Shown here piece after piece: positions 9,837 to 20,052 of a DNA stretch of 64,000 nt. Origin of the DNA: Vibrio jasicida CAIM 1864 = LMG 25398 (GTDB lineage Bacteria; Pseudomonadota; Gammaproteobacteria; Enterobacterales; Vibrionaceae); NCBI RefSeq assembly GCF_000400365.1, contig NZ_BAOG01000053.1, positions 1-64,000 of the forward strand. The letters are read 5' to 3'. The notes beneath the pieces are model-generated. The model saw only the letters and a list, made by a program, of their open reading frames with translations. It was not told where the DNA came from and searched no databases. Positions within the stretch are counted from its first letter, which is position 1. Every line of letters starts with the position of its first letter. Position numbers and translations under genes: made by a program.

Positions 9837-9866
9837 GCGATTTAAGGCGTGATATTTTGTTCACAC

Positions 9867-11141
9867 TTAGCTGTTTTTCTTCAGCTTTGGATACACTTTT
9901 ACAAGCTTGATACGGTTCTCTTCTACTTGAACAATTTCCATTGGGTGCCCAGAAACTTGCACACTCAAATGGCTTTGAGGAATATCTTCCAGATGTTCAA
10001 GGATCAAGCCATTGAGGGTTCTTGGTCCGTCAGTTGGCAGTTTCCACTTCAAACCTTTGTTGATGTCTCGAATATTTGCACTGCCCTCAATTAAGAAGCT
10101 ACCATCACCTTGCGGTGTGATCTCTTCGGACAAGCTCGGTGCGATTGATGTGGTAAACTCACCAACGATCTCTTCCAGAATATCTTCTAACGTCACTAGT
10201 CCGTTAATGTCGCCATACTCATCGACAATCAAACCGATACGCTGTTTATTACGTTGAAACTTCAACATCTGTACGTTCAGTGGCGTGCCTTCAGGAATGT
10301 AGTACACCTCATCGGCTGCGCGTAGCAGTGTCTCTTTGTTGAACTCGTTCTTCTCTAGCATTAAGCGATAAGCTTCACGCAGACGCAGCATACCAACCAC
10401 TTCATCAATCTGGTCACGGTACAGCACAATACGGCCATGAGGAGAGTGAGTCAGCTGACGAACGATAGATTTCCAATCGTCATTGATGTCGATGCCAGTG
10501 ATCTCATTACGAGGCACCATGATGTCATTCACTGTGACGTGCTCTAGGTCCAAAATAGACACCAGCATGTCTTGGTGACGACGAGGAATGAGGCCGCCAG
10601 CTTCATTTACCACGGTACGCAACTCTTCTGAGCTAAGGTGGTCTTCTGTGGTGTGATCGGCTTTTACGCCGAGTAAACGGATAAAGCCGTTAGTAATAAA
10701 GTTCACCAACATGACGAGTGGTGACAGTACCTTCATTAAAATAGTAAGAAGGATGCTGCTCGCATAAGAGACGCGCTCCGGATAGAGCGATGCGATCGTT
10801 TTCGGTGTCACCTCTGCAAAAACCAGCACCACCATAGTGAGAGCACCAGTTGCAATTGCGACCCCTAAATCGCCATACAAACGCATACCTAAAATGGTTG
10901 CGATAGCGGAAGCGAGGATATTAACGAGGTTGTTGCCGATAAGGATCAGGCCAATAAGGCGATCTGGGCGGTCGAGAAGCTTTTCGACTCGCTTCGCCCC
11001 TTTATGCCCATTATTGGCTAAGTGCTTTAAGCGGTAACGGTTCAAAGACATCATCCCTGTTTCTGAACCGGAGAAATAACCTGATATGACGATAAGACAC
11101 GCGAGTAGCGCAAATAAGATACCCGTAGATATGTCGTCCAA
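9867..11141 (-). CDS. yfjD: CNNM/CorC-family membrane protein with CBS domains (YfjD)
   Basis: 424 residues. An N-terminal CNNM (DUF21) membrane domain begins ALLACLIVISGYFSGSETG and spans about residues 1-180. A pair of CBS domains (around ILDLEHVTVNDIMVPRNEI and IGLIVDEYGDINGLVTLEDI) and a C-terminal CorC_HlyC domain follow. The family is linked to Mg2+/Co2+ efflux or resistance; the exact ion here is unknown. Synteny with ypjD and ffh matches the Enterobacterial yfjD locus. It is transcribed away from ffh, downstream of ypjD. Confidence 0.93.
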   Translation of the reverse strand: MDDISTGILFALLACLIVISGYFSGSETGMMSLNRYRLKHLANNGHKGAKRVEKLLDRPDRLIGLILIGNNLVNILASAIATILGMRLYGDLGVAIATGALTMVVLVFAEVTPKTIASLYPERVSYASSILLTILMKVLSPLVMLVNFITNGFIRLLGVKADHTTEDHLSSEELRTVVNEAGGLIPRRHQDMLVSILDLEHVTVNDIMVPRNEITGIDINDDWKSIVRQLTHSPHGRIVLYRDQIDEVVGMLRLREAYRLMLEKNEFNKETLLRAADEVYYIPEGTPLNVQMLKFQRNKQRIGLIVDEYGDINGLVTLEDILEEIVGEFTTSIAPSLSEEITPQGDGSFLIEGSANIRDINKGLKWKLPTDGPRTLNGLILEHLEDIPQSHLSVQVSGHPMEIVQVEENRIKLVKVYPKLKKNS

Positions 11142-11245
11142 AACGCAGCAGTTCCTTTTATGTGTTTGGTTAATTTATGACCGAGCTAGGTCATGAAGTC
11201 AATGGAATAAGGGGTACTCTATTTTATTTGCTCGGCAATATAAAG

Positions 11246-11270
11246 GATAAGGAGCACAAGGCTCCTTATT
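11246..11270 (-). terminator. Hairpin between ypjD and yfjD (minus strand)
   Basis: On the minus strand, ATAAGGAGC, a 5-base loop and GCTCCTTAT are followed by CCTTTAT. It probably ends or attenuates the ypjD transcript before yfjD. The rest of the 154-base gap is AT-rich and likely holds the yfjD promoter. Confidence 0.6.
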
Positions 11271-11295
11271 AATTGCATTTAATCGATGGAAAGTA

Positions 11296-12090
11296 TCAAC
11301 TTAAGATGATCTCTTTCACGAAGCGACTACCAAAGTACGCCAAGGTCAACAAAGTCGCACCTGCAACCGCAAACCAAGTCACTTTTTTGCCTCGCCACCC
11401 TTTACGGTAGTGACCCCAAAGCAGAATTGAGTACACAATCCAAGCGATGAAAGAAAGGATTCCCTTGTGGGCTTTACCTTGAGCAAACATATCTTGTACA
11501 AACACAAAACCAGTAATCAGCGTTGCCGTGAGCAACAAGTTACCAATCAAGATAATTTTGAATAGCTGACGCTCTACCATCATGAGTGGCGGTAAGTTTG
11601 GATTGATTGCGAGTGATTTTTTCGTTTTAAGTTTGTGATCAAGCCAAGCTAACTGGAGTGCGTAGAGTGCACCAATGGTCAACGTGGCGTAAGAGAAGAG
11701 TGCGAACGATATGTGAATAAGTAACTTAGGATCATTTTCTAAATGTCTAATAAATGTGCTTGGTAAAAACGTTGCTGCAGATAAATTGATAGCAGCAAAA
11801 CTGTATACCACAGGCAACAAGAACCATAAGCGATTCTTAAGCATTGCCACACTCATGACCAAAGAAATAATAAAACTTATTAGCGAAGCAACATTAAGAA
11901 TACTGAGGTTTTGCCCTGAGCCGTCAAATATCAGGTCACTCAGAATCCAAGCATGAAAAACAAGCGCACATGCCGCACTGGCAAATACGGTTTTGACTTT
12001 GATTCCTGACTGCTGAGAGAGTCCAGGTATGATGGTCGCTATCGCCAAAACGTAAAGTATGGCGGCCGCGATGGCAATTAAGCTATCCAT
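11296..12090 (-). CDS. ypjD: YpjD-family (cytochrome c assembly-like) inner-membrane protein
   Basis: 264 residues with about eight hydrophobic segments and the CcsA/HemX-type core, including HISFALFSYATLTIGALYAL and the C-terminal HKGILSFIAWIVYSILLWGH, in which conserved histidines could contact heme. The family resembles CcmC/CcsA heme handlers, but YpjD itself has no established role in cytochrome maturation. It is encoded divergently from ffh, as in Enterobacteria. The 213-base divergent region contains a good -10 box (TATACT, 12261) toward ffh. Confidence 0.9.
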   Translation of the reverse strand: MDSLIAIAAAILYVLAIATIIPGLSQQSGIKVKTVFASAACALVFHAWILSDLIFDGSGQNLSILNVASLISFIISLVMSVAMLKNRLWFLLPVVYSFAAINLSAATFLPSTFIRHLENDPKLLIHISFALFSYATLTIGALYALQLAWLDHKLKTKKSLAINPNLPPLMMVERQLFKIILIGNLLLTATLITGFVFVQDMFAQGKAHKGILSFIAWIVYSILLWGHYRKGWRGKKVTWFAVAGATLLTLAYFGSRFVKEIILS

Positions 12091-12303
12091 GAATCCTAAG
12101 AGTTATTGTGCACGATGCTAAAAATTATACCTTGCATTACTCTTTGGGGCTACGGTAGATCCTTCATCAATCACGAGAGATGAGATATTGAAATTAACAA
12201 GTTAGCCCTCAAGTTAATGATAAGAGCAGTGTTCGGGTATGACTGTGACGTTGGCTAAGGTATACTCACACTAATTAATCGCCATTTTAGCGAAGAGACA
12301 AAG

Positions 12304-13689
12304 ATGTTTGAGAATTTAACGGATCGATTATCCAAAACGCTGAAAAATATCAGTGGCAAAGGTCGTCTGACCGAAGACAACATTAAAGAAACCCTACGTG
12401 AAGTGCGCATGGCGCTTTTGGAAGCGGACGTTGCCCTTCCTGTTGTGCGTGAGTTTGTTAACCGCGTTAAAGAAAAAGCGGTGGGCGTAGAAGTTTCTAA
12501 ATCGCTGACTCCGGGTCAGGAATTCATCAAGATCGTTCAAGCAGAGCTTGAAGGTGTAATGGGTGAATCTAACGAAGCCCTAAATCTAGCAGCGCAGCCG
12601 CCAGCCGTTCTTTTAATGGCGGGCCTACAAGGTGCGGGTAAAACCACATCGGTAGGTAAGCTTTCTAAGCTTCTAAAAGAGCGTGATAAGAAGAAAGTCT
12701 TGGTTGTGTCGGCCGACGTTTACCGTCCTGCGGCAATCAAACAGCTAGAAACTCTAGCATCAGACATCGGCGTCGACTTCTTCCCATCGTCACCAGATCA
12801 AAAACCACTTGATATTGCGAATGCCGCGATCGACCACGCGAAGAAGAAATTCTATGACGTGCTTATTGTCGATACCGCAGGTCGTTTGGCTATCGATGAA
12901 GAAATGATGGGTGAGATTAAAGATCTTCACTCTGCTATTAACCCGGTCGAGACACTGTTCGTTGTTGATGCAATGACAGGTCAAGATGCGGCGAACACAG
13001 CGAAAGCATTCGGTGATGCGCTACCGCTAACCGGTGTGATTCTGACTAAAGTGGATGGTGATGCACGTGGTGGTGCGGCGCTATCGGTTCGTCATATCAC
13101 GGGTAAGCCAATTAAATTCCTCGGTGTGGGTGAAAAGACTGACGCACTAGAACCATTCCACCCAGATCGTATTGCATCGCGTATTCTAGGCATGGGTGAT
13201 GTACTGTCTCTGATTGAAGACCTACAACGCAATGTCGACCAAGACAAAGCAGAAAAACTAGCGAAAAAGTTCAAAGAGAAGAAAGGTTTTGACCTTGAAG
13301 ACTTCCGTGAGCAGCTAGGTCAAATGCAAAACATGGGTGGCATGATGGGCATGCTAGACAAATTGCCAGGTATGTCTCAATTGCCGTCAGACGTGAAAGA
13401 CAAAGTTGATGACAAGATGTTCAAGCAAATGGAAGCGATCATCAGCTCAATGACAATGAAAGAACGTCAACGCCCGGAAATCATCAAAGGCTCACGTAAA
13501 AAACGTATCGCAGCAGGCTCGGGTGTTCAGGTACAAGACGTTAACCGTCTGCTTAAGCAGTTTACCCAAATGCAAAAGATGATGAAGAAAATGCAAAAGG
13601 GCGGCATGAAAGGCATGATGCGCAACATGCAAGGCATGATGGGCGGCGGTATGGGTGGAGGCGGTGGCTTCAATCCATTTGGTCGTTAA
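12304..13689 (+). CDS. ffh: Signal recognition particle GTPase
   Basis: 461-residue SRP54 homologue that binds 4.5S RNA and delivers signal-sequence-bearing ribosomes to FtsY at the membrane. Seen in order: N domain (1-90), G1 loop GLQGAGKTT at 107-115, DTAGRLAID, TKVDGDARGG, and a methionine-rich M domain (GGMMGMLDKLPGMSQ) ending in a flexible Met/Gly-rich tail. Divergent from ypjD and upstream of the rpsP operon, with about 210 bases between that hold the rpsP promoter. Confidence 0.98.
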   Translation: MFENLTDRLSKTLKNISGKGRLTEDNIKETLREVRMALLEADVALPVVREFVNRVKEKAVGVEVSKSLTPGQEFIKIVQAELEGVMGESNEALNLAAQPPAVLLMAGLQGAGKTTSVGKLSKLLKERDKKKVLVVSADVYRPAAIKQLETLASDIGVDFFPSSPDQKPLDIANAAIDHAKKKFYDVLIVDTAGRLAIDEEMMGEIKDLHSAINPVETLFVVDAMTGQDAANTAKAFGDALPLTGVILTKVDGDARGGAALSVRHITGKPIKFLGVGEKTDALEPFHPDRIASRILGMGDVLSLIEDLQRNVDQDKAEKLAKKFKEKKGFDLEDFREQLGQMQNMGGMMGMLDKLPGMSQLPSDVKDKVDDKMFKQMEAIISSMTMKERQRPEIIKGSRKKRIAAGSGVQVQDVNRLLKQFTQMQKMMKKMQKGGMKGMMRNMQGMMGGGMGGGGGFNPFGR

Positions 13690-13776
13690 ACGATTGCCTA
13701 GACTTTAGTTTCAGGGTGTTAGCTACATCACAAACTTGAATTTCAATTTATGTTGGTGAAAAAGTAACTAAATACC

Positions 13777-13804
13777 TTGCATTGCTTCGGGATAAGAGTA
13801 AAAT
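13777..13804 (+). promoter_or_regulatory. Sigma-70 promoter of the rpsP operon
   Basis: TTGCAT (13777-13782), 16-base spacer, TAAAAT (13799-13804). The leader that follows, about 85 bases, contains ACCCCA (13829-13834) able to pair with TGGGGT (13861-13866), a possible leader fold. Confidence 0.65.
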
Positions 13805-13899
13805 TCCGGAGCTTTATTTTGGCACGAGACCCCAGATTGTTCAGTTTTATGGATGATTATTGGGGTTAATTTTATTTTTGAGAAAGCAAAGAGGACGAC

Positions 13900-14148
13900 A
13901 TGGTAACCATTCGTTTGGCACGTCACGGCGCTAAAAAGCGTCCATTTTATCAAATCGTAGTAGCGGACAGCCGCAACGCTGCAACTGGCCGTTTCATCGA
14001 GAAAGTTGGTTTCTTCAACCCAACTGCTAAAGGTCAAGAAGAAGGTCTACGTCTAGACCTAGACCGCGTTAACCATTGGGTTGGTCAAGGCGCGTCTCTA
14101 TCTGACCGCGTTGCTAAGCTAGTTAAAGACGCTCAAAAAGCGGCTTAA
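13900..14148 (+). CDS. rpsP: 30S ribosomal protein S16
   Basis: 82 residues, full length for S16, starting [20 protein letters not shown] with the typical basic N-terminus. It binds 16S rRNA early in 30S assembly. The ribosome site AAAGAGGACGAC is strong. First gene of the rpsP-rimM-trmD-rplS operon; the spacing and codon bias are those of highly expressed genes. Confidence 0.98.
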   Translation: MVTIRLARHGAKKRPFYQIVVADSRNAATGRFIEKVGFFNPTAKGQEEGLRLDLDRVNHWVGQGASLSDRVAKLVKDAQKAA

Positions 14149-14174
14149 TTCTTTTAAGAAGTAGAAACTAGTTT

Positions 14175-14723
14175 ATGTCGATGAAAGGTAAAGAAACGAT
14201 GAGCAACGAGAAGATTGTTGTAGGCAAGTTTGGTGCTACTTACGGCATTCGTGGTTGGCTTAAAGTTTTTTCCTACACAGACAATGCTGAAAGCATTTTC
14301 GATTACAGCCCTTGGTTTGTTAACCAAAAGGGTACGTGGGTTGAGTACAAAGTAGAAAGCTGGAAGCGTCATGGTCAAGGCTATGTATGCAAGCTAGCAG
14401 GGTTGGACGTTCGCGAAGACGCGCAGCTGATGACCAACTTTGAAATTGCTATTGACCCTGCGGTACTACCTGAATTGTCAGAAGAAGAATTCTACTGGCG
14501 TGAATTGTTTGGGATGCAAGTGGTAACCACTAAAGGTTACGATCTGGGTGTCGTTAATGACATTCTAGAAACTGGCTCAAACGATGTTCTGGTTGTTAAA
14601 GCAAATCTAAAAGATGCTTTCGGGCAGAAGGAACGATTAATCCCGTTCCTTGAAGAGCAAGTGATCATTAAAGTTGATCGCACAGCTCAACGGATCGAAG
14701 TTGACTGGGATCCTGGATTCTAA
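14175..14723 (+). CDS. rimM: Ribosome maturation factor RimM
   Basis: 182 residues. RimM binds S19 and the head of the 30S subunit during 16S maturation. N-terminal beta-barrel ([20 protein letters not shown]) and a C-terminal PRC-barrel domain ([11 protein letters not shown] to DWDPGF). Two starts are possible: ATG at 14175 ([10 protein letters not shown]), as I recall for Vibrio entries, or ATG at 14199, which has AAAGGTAAAG upstream and gives the usual 174-residue length. The second may be the real one. Confidence 0.95.
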   Translation: MSMKGKETMSNEKIVVGKFGATYGIRGWLKVFSYTDNAESIFDYSPWFVNQKGTWVEYKVESWKRHGQGYVCKLAGLDVREDAQLMTNFEIAIDPAVLPELSEEEFYWRELFGMQVVTTKGYDLGVVNDILETGSNDVLVVKANLKDAFGQKERLIPFLEEQVIIKVDRTAQRIEVDWDPGF

Positions 14724-14750
14724 TCTCCAAAACTACAGAGCGAGATAAAC

Positions 14751-15494
14751 ATGTGGGTTGGCGTTATTAGCCTTTTTCCTGAAATGTTCCGTTCTGTTAC
14801 TGAATTTGGAGTAACAGGTCAAGCGGTTAAAAAAGGTCTTTTGTCAATTGAGACTTGGAATCCTCGCGATTTCACTCACGACAAACATCGCACTGTCGAT
14901 GACCGACCTTACGGTGGTGGTCCTGGTATGTTAATGATGGTTCAGCCTTTGCGCGATGCCATTCATACCGCGAAAGCAGCCTCACCGGGTAAGACGAAAG
15001 TCATTTACCTTTCTCCTCAAGGTCGCAAGCTCGACCAAAAGGGAGTGGAAGAACTGGCAACGAATGAGAATTTACTTCTGATTTGTGGCCGTTACGAAGG
15101 GGTAGATGAGCGTATCATTCAATCTGAAGTCGACGAAGAATGGTCGATTGGAGATTTTGTGATGACGGGTGGTGAAATACCAGCCATGACACTGATCGAT
15201 TCAGTCTCTCGGTTTGTTCCGGGTGTACTAGGCGATTTTGCGTCAGCAGAAGAAGATTCTTTTGCAAATGGTTTGTTAGATTGCCCTCACTATACGCGTC
15301 CTGAAATGTTGGATGATAAAGAAGTGCCAGCGGTACTGATGTCAGGCAACCATAAGGATATTCGTCAATGGCGACTAAAACAGTCGCTGGGCCGAACTTG
15401 GCTAAGAAGACCAGAGCTCCTGGAAAACCTAGCTCTGACTGACGAACAGGAACAATTACTTGCTGAGTTCATTACTGAACATAACGCAAAGTAA
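14751..15494 (+). CDS. trmD: tRNA (guanine37-N1)-methyltransferase
   Basis: 247 residues. TrmD methylates G37 next to the anticodon using S-adenosylmethionine and prevents +1 frameshifting. SPOUT-family trefoil-knot features: [26 protein letters not shown] and [14 protein letters not shown], which form the knotted cofactor pocket, then a C-terminal tRNA-binding helical domain. Third gene of the operon, with the ribosome site GAGCGAGAT before the ATG. Confidence 0.98.
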   Translation: MWVGVISLFPEMFRSVTEFGVTGQAVKKGLLSIETWNPRDFTHDKHRTVDDRPYGGGPGMLMMVQPLRDAIHTAKAASPGKTKVIYLSPQGRKLDQKGVEELATNENLLLICGRYEGVDERIIQSEVDEEWSIGDFVMTGGEIPAMTLIDSVSRFVPGVLGDFASAEEDSFANGLLDCPHYTRPEMLDDKEVPAVLMSGNHKDIRQWRLKQSLGRTWLRRPELLENLALTDEQEQLLAEFITEHNAK

Positions 15495-15535
15495 CCTAAT
15501 TTATTTAGTATCAGTTTATTCTAGGAATTTAAAAA

Positions 15536-15889
15536 ATGAGTAACATCATCAAAGCTCTTGAAGAAGAGCAAATGAAATCAGACCTGCCTAAATTTGCACC
15601 AGGTGACACTGTTGTAGTTCAGGTTAAAGTTAAAGAAGGTGAGCGTGAGCGTCTACAGGCTTTCGAAGGCGTTGTAATCGCAATCCGTAACCGTGGTCTA
15701 CACTCTGCTTTCACTGTACGTAAGATCTCTAACGGTGAAGGTGTTGAGCGTACGTTCCAAACACACTCTCCAATCGTTGATAGCATCGAAGTTAAACGCC
15801 GTGGTGCAGTACGTCGTGCCAAGTTGTACTACCTACGTGAGCGTTCTGGTAAGTCTGCTCGTATCAAAGAGAAACTTGCTAAGAAGTAA
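15536..15889 (+). CDS. rplS: 50S ribosomal protein L19
   Basis: 117 residues, full length. Starts [20 protein letters not shown] and contains the [20 protein letters not shown] basic C-terminal region typical of L19, which sits at the 30S-50S interface. Last gene of the operon, closed by a textbook terminator 25 bases downstream. Confidence 0.98.
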   Translation: MSNIIKALEEEQMKSDLPKFAPGDTVVVQVKVKEGERERLQAFEGVVIAIRNRGLHSAFTVRKISNGEGVERTFQTHSPIVDSIEVKRRGAVRRAKLYYLRERSGKSARIKEKLAKK

Positions 15890-15913
15890 TGCTATAACTA
15901 GCGTTCTCATAGT

Positions 15914-15943
15914 AAACGGAGCCCAATTGGGCTCCGTTTTTTT
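15914..15943 (+). terminator. Terminator of the rpsP-rplS operon
   Basis: Perfect 11-bp stem AAACGGAGCCC (15914-15924), loop AATT, GGGCTCCGTTT (15929-15939), then a T-run ending near 15943. Confidence 0.95.
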
Positions 15944-15987
15944 ATGCGAGGAAAAAGACGCTGGGTTTAGGGAGTGGACGTTGTCCT

Positions 15988-16126
15988 TCGAGAATCGGGA
16001 ACGCTACGAGATTCGAGAGCTTCTCGCTTTAGGAACTGAGAGGTGTAGCTAGTGCAAGAAGTATGGCCTCGAAAGGTTGTTGGCAGAGCTTGTCCTTAGA
16101 AAGACAAAATGAACCGAATCCCGAAA
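15988..16126 (+). repeat. Dispersed intergenic repeat, copy A
   Basis: Between the rplS and yacG terminators. It shares two blocks with copies B (31503) and C (55161): a GC-mixed block with CGGGAACGCT, GAGAGCTTCTCGCT and GAGAGGTG, and a 3' block TTGGCAGAGCTTGTCC, AGAAAGACAAAAT, then CCCGAAAA. There is no open frame of note. The 325-base rplS-yacG gap holds only this repeat and two terminators. Confidence 0.75.
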
Positions 16127-16134
16127 AATAAAAA

Positions 16135-16157
16135 GGGCTGATGTTCCACATCAACCC
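16135..16157 (-). terminator. Terminator of the pil-coaE-zapD-yacG operon
   Basis: On the minus strand, GGGTTGATGT, a GGA loop and ACATCAGCCC (one T-G pair) are followed by TTTTTATTTTT. The wobble pair exists only on the minus strand, which fixes its direction. Confidence 0.85.
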
Positions 16158-16214
16158 CTCTCTCTATTCTCGAAGTGTAGAGTTTTCGTTTCTCGACTCT
16201 AGCCTCTCAATTCT

Positions 16215-16409
16215 TTAGTACTGGTCTTCAGACCATCCATCGCTGTCCGACATATCCGGTGCGCCAGCAATGGCGTTTTCTTCGTCAGCCCATTCGCCAA
16301 AATCAATCATTTGGCATTTCTTGCTACAAAAAGGGCGGTGAGGGCTTTGCTCTCCCCATTCTACGTCTGCACCGCATTGTGGGCATGGCACGATAGTAAT
16401 TTTAGACAT
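16215..16409 (-). CDS. yacG: DNA gyrase inhibitor YacG (zinc-binding)
   Basis: 64-residue zinc protein with four ligating cysteines in [10 protein letters not shown] and [14 protein letters not shown]. The E. coli protein binds GyrB and blocks DNA binding; whether it does so here is inferred from family. The acidic C-terminal tail ([12 protein letters not shown]) is usual. Last gene of the operon after zapD, as in most gamma-proteobacteria. Confidence 0.95.
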   Translation of the reverse strand: MSKITIVPCPQCGADVEWGEQSPHRPFCSKKCQMIDFGEWADEENAIAGAPDMSDSDGWSEDQY

Positions 16410-16473
16410 GATTAAAGAGTCCCATTATGTTGAGGTGTCAAAGGGGGTATAGAAATAATAGTGTGCGTTGGTT

Positions 16474-17214
16474 TTAGCTACAAACCGCGAGTTCAAACTC
16501 AACGTCTTGCGTGCAAGCTTGTCCGCTTTCAAACGACATAAACTTAATCGCGAAGCGGTTCTTATGGCCTGAAATCATCGGATAGACGCCATATTCCATA
16601 GGGATGTGTAAACGAAGGATATTCGCTTCATCAGCGTCGCTTTGGAAGAAGCCTGCACGAGCGATTTGTGCTTTGAAGTGGCCTGTTTCGCGAGTCAGTT
16701 TTAGCCATAAAGCGAGTGCATCGGACAACGGCTTTAAGCTCTCTTGCCATTGGGCTGCATCGTGCTTTTTGCGTTCGATAGGAAGGTGTAACCAATAATG
16801 CAAGGCTGGCAAATCAAAACAGCAAGAACCACCAGGAAGATTAAAGCGCTGGCGAATTGAGCTTAAAAAACGATCTTCTTTCAACGCTTGGCCGAAACGT
16901 TCAGCAGTCATCAGTTGGCTATGAACCACATCGATCTCTTTTAGTAGCTCACTTAACGCTTGCTGATCGACGCCTTCAACGTTCAGCCAATTTCGGTAGG
17001 CTAAACGTTGTTTCTCAAGATCTTTTGCCAACTCACTTTTCAATTGAATCTGCTCAAAGATTTCAACCATGTCGAAAAGCGCACGGAAGAACAACTGATA
17101 TTGGTGATTATCGGCAAAACCAGAGGCTAGGTGAGCCTGACGCAGCAAAGACTCAACTCTCAGATAGATGCGAGTTTTCTCATTTAACGGATGTTCAAAT
17201 TTGTGCGTGGTCAT
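16474..17214 (-). CDS. zapD: Cell division protein ZapD
   Basis: 246 residues from the ATG at 17214 ([19 protein letters not shown]). ZapD binds the C-terminal tail of FtsZ and bundles its filaments at midcell. It is mostly helical and recognisable by [12 protein letters not shown] and the [12 protein letters not shown] region. An in-frame ATG six bases upstream (17220) is possible, but AAGG lies at better spacing (9 bases) for 17214. Its partner genes coaE and yacG flank it. Confidence 0.96.
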   Translation of the reverse strand: MTTHKFEHPLNEKTRIYLRVESLLRQAHLASGFADNHQYQLFFRALFDMVEIFEQIQLKSELAKDLEKQRLAYRNWLNVEGVDQQALSELLKEIDVVHSQLMTAERFGQALKEDRFLSSIRQRFNLPGGSCCFDLPALHYWLHLPIERKKHDAAQWQESLKPLSDALALWLKLTRETGHFKAQIARAGFFQSDADEANILRLHIPMEYGVYPMISGHKNRFAIKFMSFESGQACTQDVEFELAVCS

Positions 17215-17241
17215 CGACATAAGCCTTGGTGAGTTTCATTC

Positions 17242-17856
17242 CTATTTTCGCAGATTTTTCTTACACATGGCTAGGTACTTTTCGTGTAAATCTGTGATTT
17301 GAAGCAAAAGATCAGGGTCGTTTGGGTTATTTCTCACCACATCATTCGCAATCGCGAGTCTTTGCGCTTGTGTTGCTTGTGAGGCTAAGATCGCACGAGC
17401 TTGATCTTCACTTACATTATCACGTTTTACCGTTCTTGCGATTTGAGTTTCCGGTTCAACATCAACCACAAGGACTCGATCACACAGGCTATCAAGCTTG
17501 TTTTCGATTAAGAGCGGAACAACCAGTAGCGCATACTCGGACTCCACTTGCTCTAAATCTTCGATCATTTTTTCGCGGATCATCGGATGTAGTAGGGCGT
17601 TTAGCCACGCTTTCTCGTCCGGATTAGAGAAAATTTGCTCTCTTAATTTTGCTCTATCAAGTGTCTGATCATCGCGAACAATATCCGCACCAAAGTGTTC
17701 AACGATGGCATTAAGTCCGGGAGTTCCCGGCTCAACAACTTCGCGAGCCACGATATCAGCATCGACAATATCAATTTTGAACTGCTGTTTGAATAAGTTT
17801 GCAACGGTGGTTTTACCGCTTGCAATGCCGCCTGTTAGGCCAATAACAAAAGCCAT
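17242..17856 (-). CDS. coaE: Dephospho-CoA kinase
   Basis: 204 residues. Phosphorylates the 3'-hydroxyl of dephospho-CoA in the last step of coenzyme A synthesis. The P-loop GLTGGIASGKTT is at the N-terminus, followed by the DADIVAREVVEPG segment and a lid region. It starts one base before the pilD stop is passed, so it is translated in series with the pilus genes. The window also encodes panB and panC for the start of the same pathway. Confidence 0.97.
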   Translation of the reverse strand: MAFVIGLTGGIASGKTTVANLFKQQFKIDIVDADIVAREVVEPGTPGLNAIVEHFGADIVRDDQTLDRAKLREQIFSNPDEKAWLNALLHPMIREKMIEDLEQVESEYALLVVPLLIENKLDSLCDRVLVVDVEPETQIARTVKRDNVSEDQARAILASQATQAQRLAIANDVVRNNPNDPDLLLQITDLHEKYLAMCKKNLRK

Positions 17857-18726
17857 TTACACTCCTAGAATCGACGTGAAGTACCAGTTCAGAATCTGGT
17901 TACCCCAAATAAGGCTCACCCAACCTGCAATCGCAAGGTAAGGGCCAAAGGGGAACGCTTTTTCGATACCCTGTTTTTGTAAACGCAGTTGTATCAGGCC
18001 GAAAATAACGCCCACAACCGACGACAGTAAAATGATCATCGGCAGTGATTGCCAGCCTAACCATGCACCAAGGGCAGCAAGCAGTTTGAAGTCACCATAG
18101 CCCATGCCCTCTTTGCCAGTCAGAAGCTTAAATACCCAGTAAACACTCCAAAGACACAAGTAACCAGCCATCGCGCCAATGATGGCGTCTTGCAGGTTAA
18201 CAGGACTAACGCCAGACAATGCAAGTGCAATACCTGCCCACATTAATGGCAGCGTTAGTTGGTCTGGTAGCAACATAGTATCGAGGTCGATAAACGTGGC
18301 GGCAATCAATACAAAGGTAAAGAAAACCAGCGCAACAGTGAAGTAACTAAAACCGAAGTGAAACGCGATAAAACCCGAACCAAAAGCAGTAAGCAATTCG
18401 ATGAGAGGGTAGCGAGCACTAATCGAGGATTTACAGTTATGGCATTTTCCTTTCAGAAGCAGCCAGCTAATGACAGGAATGTTGTCACGAATGCGGATCG
18501 GCGTTCCGCACTGTTGGCAGGAAGAACGAGGGACACTTAAGGTCAGTGTTTCCTTCGGTGCTTCAATTTTGTATTCAGGGAATGATTCAGCGCACTCGCG
18601 TCGCCATTCTAGTTCCATGATCTTGGGTAAGCGGTAAATAACCACGTTGAGGAAACTACCCACGATCAAACCAAAAATTGTGGCAAATACAACGAATAGC
18701 CATGGGTAGTACTGGAATACTTCCAT
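17857..18726 (-). CDS. pilD: Type IV prepilin peptidase / N-methyltransferase
   Basis: 289-residue inner-membrane aspartyl protease that cuts prepilins after the leader Gly and methylates the new N-terminus; it also serves type II secretion pseudopilins. Seen: N-terminal [16 protein letters not shown], two CXXC pairs ([10 protein letters not shown] and CHNCKSSIS) of the cytoplasmic zinc-like domain, and the two catalytic Asp motifs, in [12 protein letters not shown] and the [10 protein letters not shown] loop. Fourth pil gene, directly followed by coaE. Confidence 0.97.
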   Translation of the reverse strand: MEVFQYYPWLFVVFATIFGLIVGSFLNVVIYRLPKIMELEWRRECAESFPEYKIEAPKETLTLSVPRSSCQQCGTPIRIRDNIPVISWLLLKGKCHNCKSSISARYPLIELLTAFGSGFIAFHFGFSYFTVALVFFTFVLIAATFIDLDTMLLPDQLTLPLMWAGIALALSGVSPVNLQDAIIGAMAGYLCLWSVYWVFKLLTGKEGMGYGDFKLLAALGAWLGWQSLPMIILLSSVVGVIFGLIQLRLQKQGIEKAFPFGPYLAIAGWVSLIWGNQILNWYFTSILGV

Positions 18727-18797
18727 ATCTGTCTCTTGAACGATGAATCAAATAGCAAAGTGCTGTTTTGATGGGATTAATTTGCTAAAGCAACATT

Positions 18798-20021
18798 CTA
18801 TCCCAATACGCTCATTAAGTTAAAGATTGGTAAGTACATTGCTGTGACCAATCCGCCAACGACGACCCCAAGAAAAACAATGATCAACGGCTCTAAAATT
18901 TTACTCAGATTGTCGACGGTGTTATCCACTTCAAACTCATAGATCGCGGCAATTTTGTTGAGCATATCGTCTAAACGTCCGGATTCTTCACCGATCATTA
19001 CCATTTGCAGCACCAATTCTGGGAATACGTTGCAATTGCGCATTGCGATGTACATTGGCATACCCGCTGCGGTATCTCGGTAGACCTCTTCGATGGCAAG
19101 TTGATAATGCATATTACCGGATGTTTTAGAGGTGGTTTTTAAGCTTGTCAAAATGGGGATACCGGCGGTAAAACTGGTTGCAAGAGTACGGCTGAATTTC
19201 GCAATCGCCGCTTTGGATAAGACGGGGCCGAGTATAGGAAATCTTAAGCTCGATCGAGCCAACAATAATCGGAAAGAATCCGAACGTTTAGCCATGATAC
19301 GGGAGGAAATAAATAAGCTTAATGCACTGAGCCCAATAAAAGGCCCCCAATTTTGTGTCCATGCCGAAAGATTTAAGACCATTTGAGTAAATGCAGGCAG
19401 GTCGGCGCCAAAGCCAACAAACATCTTTTCGAACTCAGGTATCACTTTGGTGAGCATGAGGTAGGAGACCCCTAGCGCGACCAAAACTACCATCGCCGGA
19501 TAGATGAGTGCTTTGATAACTTTTGCTTTCAATTGTTCGCTTTTTTCTCGGTAAGTCGCCAGACGTTCAAATACCTGAGGTAAGTTACCTGACTGCTCAC
19601 CGGTTGCGATTAAATCAGTATAGAGTGGGTCAAAATGCGTGCTGGCGGTGCGCATGGCTTTGGACATTGGCGTACCTGCTTCTACTGCTCGTGTTACGCT
19701 CATCAGTATTGATTTCATCTCAGCTTTTCTATGGTTTTCTGAGACAAGCTTCAGAGCTTGAACGATGGGAACGCCGGTCATTAACATGGTAGCGATTTGA
19801 CGGGTAAATACCGTAATGTCTTTGCCTTTGACTTGATGACTCAGTTTCGTGATAAAAGAAATACTGCCTTTCTTAAGCTTCTTAATTTTAATGTGTTGAG
19901 CATCCAGGCGTTCTCGCACTTCAATTTCTGTCATGGCTAACACTTGTCCGGAGGTTTTCTTCCCTGAGCTGTTCGTGCCTTTCCAGCGGAAACTTTTAAG
20001 TTGTGGGGCGTTAGTTTTCAT
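18798..20021 (-). CDS. pilC: Type IV pilus inner-membrane platform protein PilC
   Basis: 407 residues with two T2SF (GspF-like) domains and three transmembrane segments. The repeats are seen at [20 protein letters not shown] and [20 protein letters not shown]. It connects the PilB ATPase to the growing pilus. Encoded between pilB and pilD with a 31-base gap after pilB. Confidence 0.96.
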   Translation of the reverse strand: MKTNAPQLKSFRWKGTNSSGKKTSGQVLAMTEIEVRERLDAQHIKIKKLKKGSISFITKLSHQVKGKDITVFTRQIATMLMTGVPIVQALKLVSENHRKAEMKSILMSVTRAVEAGTPMSKAMRTASTHFDPLYTDLIATGEQSGNLPQVFERLATYREKSEQLKAKVIKALIYPAMVVLVALGVSYLMLTKVIPEFEKMFVGFGADLPAFTQMVLNLSAWTQNWGPFIGLSALSLFISSRIMAKRSDSFRLLLARSSLRFPILGPVLSKAAIAKFSRTLATSFTAGIPILTSLKTTSKTSGNMHYQLAIEEVYRDTAAGMPMYIAMRNCNVFPELVLQMVMIGEESGRLDDMLNKIAAIYEFEVDNTVDNLSKILEPLIIVFLGVVVGGLVTAMYLPIFNLMSVLG

Positions 20022-20052
20022 AGAGTCGATGATTGCCTAATAAACGTAAAGA

